A stretch of 21,238 nt of DNA from Betaproteobacteria bacterium (GTDB lineage: Bacteria; Pseudomonadota; Gammaproteobacteria; Burkholderiales; Usitatibacteraceae): the NCBI GenBank assembly GCA_003105245.1, contig PQAI01000169.1, positions 1 through 21,238 on the forward strand. The letters are read 5' to 3'. Each line of letters starts with the position of its first letter. Within the stretch, counting starts at the first letter, position 1. Under the pieces are notes generated by a model. The model had not been told where the DNA came from. It saw only the letters and a program-made list of their open reading frames with translations, and did no database searches. Positions 15,892-21,238 of this stretch are shown here, piece by piece. Both the position numbers and the translations under genes were made by a program.

Positions 15892-15993
15892 GGGGGATGG
15901 GATAATTGGCGCGGGTTCCGCCAGGGGCAGTCGTGGGAGGGGGAATCGAAGCGCGATTGTCTCTCAACCCGGCGGGTGATTCCATCGTGGCCC
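15892..15993. promoter_or_regulatory. Divergent intergenic spacer, probable promoter region
   Basis: This 102-base spacer separates two divergent glycosyltransferase-like genes and is the longest non-coding gap in the window. It is visibly richer in A/T patches than its surroundings (GATAATT at 15901-15907). On the minus strand AATTAT could serve as a -10 element about 15 bases before the ATG at 15891, but no good -35 is seen. A perfect 5-bp inverted repeat, AATCG/CGATT with a 5-base centre, lies at 15944-15958, and a looser GGAATC/GATTCC pair at 15942-15947 and 15978-15983. I cannot identify a regulator. Confidence 0.35.
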
Positions 15994-17631
15994 ATGTCTG
16001 AAACGAACGTCCTCGTCTTCGTCCACATCCCGACGCACTTCGCGGAGATGCTGCGCGTGGCGCGGCTGCTGCAGGGCACGGCGCGCTACCGCCCCCTCGT
16101 CGTCTTCAACGCGATGTACGAGGGCGTGGACGGCGACGTGGAGGCCTGCCGCCGCCTGGGCATCGAGACCGTCACCGAGGACCGCTACTCGCGCTACCTG
16201 CCGCCCAAGCCGCCGCTCACCGGGATCGCCCGCTGGATCAACCGGCAGCTGCGCGGGGCGCGGGCCCGGTTCGTGCGCGGCACGCGGCACGGGCCCGTCT
16301 GGCAGCTTCGCCTGGCCTACCGGGCCACGCGCCGCGGGGCGTTCGCCCTGGTCCGCGCGGTCTTCCGGTTGAGCCGGAGCGACAACCCCGTCATCCGCGG
16401 CGTCCGCCTGGTCGTCTGGGCGCTGCTGGCGCCCTTCGTCTTCCTGCTGCGCTCGCCGCTGCGCCGCGCGCTGGTGGCGCTCTTCGGCTTCGTGTTCCGG
16501 CGCCTGCCTTTCCTGCTGCCGCCGGACATCGCGGCGCAGCGCTACTTCACGCGCATCCTCCCCGGGCTCCTCGAGCGCAACCGCGTGGGCGTCGTGGTGG
16601 TGCCGGAGGACAATTTCTTCTACTTCACCAACCTGCTCATCCGCGGCGTGCACGAACGCGGCGGCGTGGCCGTGGTCGTCCCGTTCACCATCGTCAACGT
16701 GCGCGAGTGGGCGGAGGCCTTCCATCGCGAGCCGGCCTGCGACGCGAGCATGCTCGTCAACCGCGTGATCGCCGAGCTCTTCCCGGCGTGGACCCACGAG
16801 TACCGGGGCCGGCGGATGGTGCTGCCCGCGCAGCAGGTGCTGGCCGCGCAGTACCACCGCGCCGCGCCGCCGGTGCCCTGGCTGATCAACAGCGGGCACG
16901 CGGACGCCATCGCCGCGGAGAGCCCCTTCATGGCGGACTACTACCGCCGCGCCGGCATCCCCGACCGCCAGGTGCGCCTCACGGGCGCCCTCTACGACGA
17001 CGTGCTGCATCGCGGGCTCGCGCGCGCGGCGCAGGACCGCGAGGATCTCTACCGCGAGGCGGGCCTGCCGCCCGGCCGGCCGATGCTCCTTTGCGCGATG
17101 CCCCCGAACCAGCTGCGCGGCTCGGGCCGGCCGCAGTGCGCCTTCCAGGACTACGGCCTGATCCTGGAGGCCTTCGCCGGGCCCCTGGAGGCGATCGCCG
17201 ACGAGTGGAACGTCGTCGTGAGCCTGCACCCGCGCATCACGGCCGAGGAGGCGGGCGCGCTCGCGGGCCGGCGGCTCTTCGTCTCGCGCCGCAACATCGC
17301 CGACCTCGTGCCGCTTTCGCGCATCTTCGTCGCCTCGAGCTCGGCCACCATCCGCCTCGCGGTGACCTGCGCGATCCCCGTCGTCAACTACGACGTCTAC
17401 GCCTACGACTACGACGACTACCGCGACGTGCCCGGCGTGGTCACGATGACGAGGCAGGAGGACTACGCGGCGTGGGTGGACGGGCTGGCGCGGCACCCCG
17501 AGACCTGGGAGAAGTCGCGCGCGGCCCTGGCGGAATTCGCGCGCGACCGGGCGGTGCTGGACGGCAGGGCCGGGGAGAGGCTCCTCGCCCTCCTCGACGC
17601 GCTCCTGGCCGCCCGCCCCGCGATTCAGTAG
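15994..17631 (+). CDS. Glycosyltransferase-like protein, free-standing paralog of the Wzt-fused domain
   Basis: A 545-residue protein whose second half is collinear with residues 475-934 of the Wzt fusion. Shared elements are a PEDN acidic motif (204-207; GEDG in the fusion), NSGHADAIAAESPFM (NGNANAIAVESPAM-like in the fusion), SLHPRITAEE with HP at 412-413, and SSSATIR at 448-454. The E-to-HP distance is 207 residues here and 210 in the fusion; HP-to-serine is 36 and 38. An acid motif, HP and an S/T pair together recall bacterial sialyl- and polysialyltransferases. Residues about 90-172 form a basic, hydrophobic region (two stretches near 138-152 and 159-175) that the fused paralog lacks and that may bind the membrane. 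The start is ATG 15994, without a clear ribosome site. Confidence 0.65.
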   Translation: MSETNVLVFVHIPTHFAEMLRVARLLQGTARYRPLVVFNAMYEGVDGDVEACRRLGIETVTEDRYSRYLPPKPPLTGIARWINRQLRGARARFVRGTRHGPVWQLRLAYRATRRGAFALVRAVFRLSRSDNPVIRGVRLVVWALLAPFVFLLRSPLRRALVALFGFVFRRLPFLLPPDIAAQRYFTRILPGLLERNRVGVVVVPEDNFFYFTNLLIRGVHERGGVAVVVPFTIVNVREWAEAFHREPACDASMLVNRVIAELFPAWTHEYRGRRMVLPAQQVLAAQYHRAAPPVPWLINSGHADAIAAESPFMADYYRRAGIPDRQVRLTGALYDDVLHRGLARAAQDREDLYREAGLPPGRPMLLCAMPPNQLRGSGRPQCAFQDYGLILEAFAGPLEAIADEWNVVVSLHPRITAEEAGALAGRRLFVSRRNIADLVPLSRIFVASSSATIRLAVTCAIPVVNYDVYAYDYDDYRDVPGVVTMTRQEDYAAWVDGLARHPETWEKSRAALAEFARDRAVLDGRAGERLLALLDALLAARPAIQ

Positions 17632-18542
17632 TTGTTGCCCCCGTCCGTCCAGGTCCCGTTGATGAGGTAGGAGGTCCGGGCGCCGCGGACGGTGTTGTTG
17701 CGGAAGAACCCCTTCGTGGGCGACGAGGCCGCGAGCCCGAAATCGAAGCCGGCGATCGTGTTGCCGACGACTTCCGCGTCGCTCTCGCCGCCGACCCAGA
17801 TGCCGTACTCGTCGTTGGGGTCCTCGCCGTTGCGCAGCAGGTTGTCGGTGACGACGCTGCCGACTCCCCGGTCGCTGACGGAGATCGCCACCGACTCGGC
17901 CGACCCCTTCGTGTCGATCACGGTGTTGTGGTGCACGATGTTGCGCTCGCCGAGGATTTCGATGCCGATCGCGATGACGGGAGCCTCGAGGGAGGCCGTG
18001 CCGGGCACGGTGGCCGCGGGCCTGCCCCCGTCCCCGCCGGTGCCGCCCGCGTCCTGCAGCCTGCGGGTTCTGGGCGCGGGCTGCGCCGGCTCCGGTTGCG
18101 CCACGCGCGCCTCGGGCGTGGTGTTCTCGATCCGGTTGTTCAGGATCTCGGAGTCGGATCCGTCCAGGCGGATGGCGCGGAAGTAGTTGTCGACGAACCG
18201 GACGTTCTCGACGCGCGCGCCCGACAGGCGTTCGCCCTCCAGGCCGACGCCGCAGTTGCGGACGACGCCGTTGCGCAGCGTGAAGTTGGCGCGCCCGTAC
18301 GCGTAGATGCCCCGGGTCCAGGTTTCCGGTTCCCCGGCGCAGACGACCGTGTGGCCGTTAAGGTCCAGCGTCACGTTGTTCGCGCCGACGACGAACCCCA
18401 GGGTGCCCGCCGTCACGACGACGTTGTCGGCGAGGTAGTACCGGGTGGGCCTGTCGCCCGTGAACGGAAGTGCCGTCACCGCCATGTCGGCGTGGGCGGC
18501 GGTCGCCAGAAGAATCATCCCCGCAATGGCCGGAATTCTCAT
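17625..18542 (-). CDS. Secreted right-handed parallel beta-helix repeat protein
   Basis: A 305-residue protein with a Sec signal peptide (MRIPAIAGMILLATAAHA, likely cut after residue 18). The mature part shows short beta-helix turns rich in N, V and I with asparagine-ladder character (NVTLDLNGHTVV, FTLRNGVVRNC, EILNNRIENT, NIVHHNTVIDT, EVVGNTIAG, FFRNNTVRG). This is the pectate-lyase/NosD-like fold. Residues about 142-187 are a proline-, alanine- and glycine-rich segment that breaks the helix. No catalytic residues can be assigned, so polysaccharide binding, a lyase or a structural surface role all remain possible. It overlaps the convergent upstream glycosyltransferase-like gene by seven bases and lies 75 bases downstream of ilvD on the same strand. 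Confidence 0.75.
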   Translation of the reverse strand: MRIPAIAGMILLATAAHADMAVTALPFTGDRPTRYYLADNVVVTAGTLGFVVGANNVTLDLNGHTVVCAGEPETWTRGIYAYGRANFTLRNGVVRNCGVGLEGERLSGARVENVRFVDNYFRAIRLDGSDSEILNNRIENTTPEARVAQPEPAQPAPRTRRLQDAGGTGGDGGRPAATVPGTASLEAPVIAIGIEILGERNIVHHNTVIDTKGSAESVAISVSDRGVGSVVTDNLLRNGEDPNDEYGIWVGGESDAEVVGNTIAGFDFGLAASSPTKGFFRNNTVRGARTSYLINGTWTDGGNNY

Positions 18543-18550
18543 GTCCCGTG

Positions 18551-18557
18551 CTCCTTT
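18551..18557 (-). promoter_or_regulatory. Shine-Dalgarno site for the beta-helix gene
   Basis: Read on the minus strand, AAAGGAG lies eight bases before the ATG at 18542, supporting that start and the full signal peptide. Confidence 0.6.
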
Positions 18558-18617
18558 CCCCAGGTTGTCAGTCCCCCTTTTGCACTCCCTCCATTCGTGG
18601 CGCCGACCCGCTTCCCG

Positions 18618-20291
<1,674 letters not shown>

Positions 20292-20315
20292 GGTCCTCGA
20301 ATTCCTCGCGATTGA

Positions 20316-21238
20316 TCAGTCGACCTTGATGCCGCCGGCCTTCACGACCTTGCCCCAGAGCTCGGTCTGCTCCCGGACGAAGCGCCCGGCCTCCTTCGGG
20401 CCGTAGCCCGCGATCTCGCCGCCGAGCGTGGCGACGCGCGCGCGGATCTCCGCCGACTGCATGGCCGTCGCGATGGCGGCGGCGAGCCTGTCGACGACGG
20501 CGGGCGGCGTGCCGGCGGGCGCGAAGATCGCGTTCCACTCGTAGACCTCGTAGCCGGGAATGCCGGCCTCGGCCATCGTGGGCGTGTCCGGAAGCGACGA
20601 CGCGCGCTTGGCGCCCGTGACGGCCATGGCGCGCAGCTTCCCGCCCTTCACGTGCGCCAGTCCCGAGGCCACGTTGGCGAAGAACACCGGCACCTGGCCG
20701 CCCATCACGTCGTTCATCGCCGGGCCGCCGCCCTTGTAGGGGATGTGCGTCATGTCGACGCCCGCCTTCTGCTTGAAGAGCTCCCCGGCCAGGTGCTGGG
20801 CGGAACCGTTGCCGGAGGAGGCGAAGGCCACGGTGCCGGGCTTCTCCTTCGCGAGCGCCACGAGCTCCTTCACGTCCTTCGGCGGGAAGGACGGCGTCAC
20901 CACCAGCATGTTCGGGTAGAGCGCCAGCACCGCGAGCGGCGTGAAGGACCGGTTGGGGTCGTAGGGGAGCTTCGCGTACAGGCTGGGGTTCACCGCGAAG
21001 GAGGAGGCGTCCAGCATCAGCGTGTAGCCGTCGGGCGCGGCGCGCGCGACCTCGGCCGCGCCGATCTGCCCGCTCGCCCCGGGCTTGTTCTCGACGACGA
21101 CCTGCTGGCCCAGCGCCTCGGCCATCTTCGGCGCCACGAGCCGCGCCATGAGGTCGGCGCCGCCGCCGGGCGGATAGGTGACCACGAGCCGGATGGGCTT
21201 CGTCGGGAAGGCCTGCGCCAGGGCGGCGGCGGGCGCGA
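20316..21238 (-). CDS. Bug/TctC-family tripartite tricarboxylate transporter substrate-binding protein (5' partial)
   Basis: The open frame runs off the right edge of the window, so the true start is missing. The visible part begins with the end of a signal peptide (ALAQAFPTKPIRLVV), then gives the family opening VVTYPPGGGADLMARLV, ENKPGASGQIGA, YKGGGPAMNDVMGG and the late TMAEAGIPGYE. About 307 residues are visible, close to the family's full length near 320. These periplasmic receptors bind small carboxylates or related metabolites, and many are orphans without TctAB membrane partners. Bug proteins are strongly expanded in Burkholderiales such as Bordetella and Cupriavidus, which is the main taxonomic hint in the window. 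The ligand cannot be predicted. Confidence 0.9.
   Translation of the reverse strand, partial: APAAALAQAFPTKPIRLVVTYPPGGGADLMARLVAPKMAEALGQQVVVENKPGASGQIGAAEVARAAPDGYTLMLDASSFAVNPSLYAKLPYDPNRSFTPLAVLALYPNMLVVTPSFPPKDVKELVALAKEKPGTVAFASSGNGSAQHLAGELFKQKAGVDMTHIPYKGGGPAMNDVMGGQVPVFFANVASGLAHVKGGKLRAMAVTGAKRASSLPDTPTMAEAGIPGYEVYEWNAIFAPAGTPPAVVDRLAAAIATAMQSAEIRARVATLGGEIAGYGPKEAGRFVREQTELWGKVVKAGGIKVD

Overview
The window is a very GC-rich (roughly 70% or more) stretch of bacterial chromosome. A Bug/TctC-family solute receptor beside ilvD, the high GC and the tight gene packing suggest a betaproteobacterium, probably Burkholderiales-like; this is inferred from gene content, not from a marker gene.

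Region 1 (1-5312, + strand) is a nonulosonic acid (sialic/legionaminic/pseudaminic-type sugar) pathway with an amidation branch. In order: the 3' end of a canonical NeuB-type synthase, a NeuD-type acetyltransferase, a CBS-domain sugar-1-phosphate nucleotidyltransferase resembling PtmE, a CMP-sugar cytidylyltransferase (NeuA/LegF type), an N-acetyl sugar amidotransferase (PseA/WbpG/WbuX type) and its ammonia-supplying HisF2/HisH2 pair. The likely product is a CMP-activated, acetamidino-bearing nonulosonic acid, legionaminic-like if the PtmE assignment is right.

Region 2 (5314-14756, + strand) runs on with small gaps and start/stop overlaps, as one probable operon: two Gfo/Idh/MocA oxidoreductases, a Wzm-type ABC permease, a 934-residue Wzt-type ATPase fused to a glycosyltransferase-like domain, a SAM methyltransferase, a GT-B-like protein, a divergent NeuB paralog and an APH-fold kinase. 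This looks like assembly, capping and export of a surface glycan by the ABC-transporter route.

Region 3 (14746-17631) holds two more glycosyltransferase-like genes, divergently transcribed from a 102-bp spacer. Each is a paralog of a protein in region 2: 14746-15891 pairs with 11607-12722, and 15994-17631 pairs with the C-terminal half of the Wzt fusion.

Region 4 (17625-21238, - strand) looks unrelated to the glycan cluster: a secreted beta-helix protein, dihydroxy-acid dehydratase (ilvD) and a 5'-truncated Bug/TctC periplasmic receptor.

The most interesting content is the exporter ATPase-transferase fusion, the four related HP-motif proteins and a second NeuB that has lost several catalytic positions. 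No tRNA, rRNA, CRISPR array, insertion sequence or gene-free stretch above 300 bases was seen.
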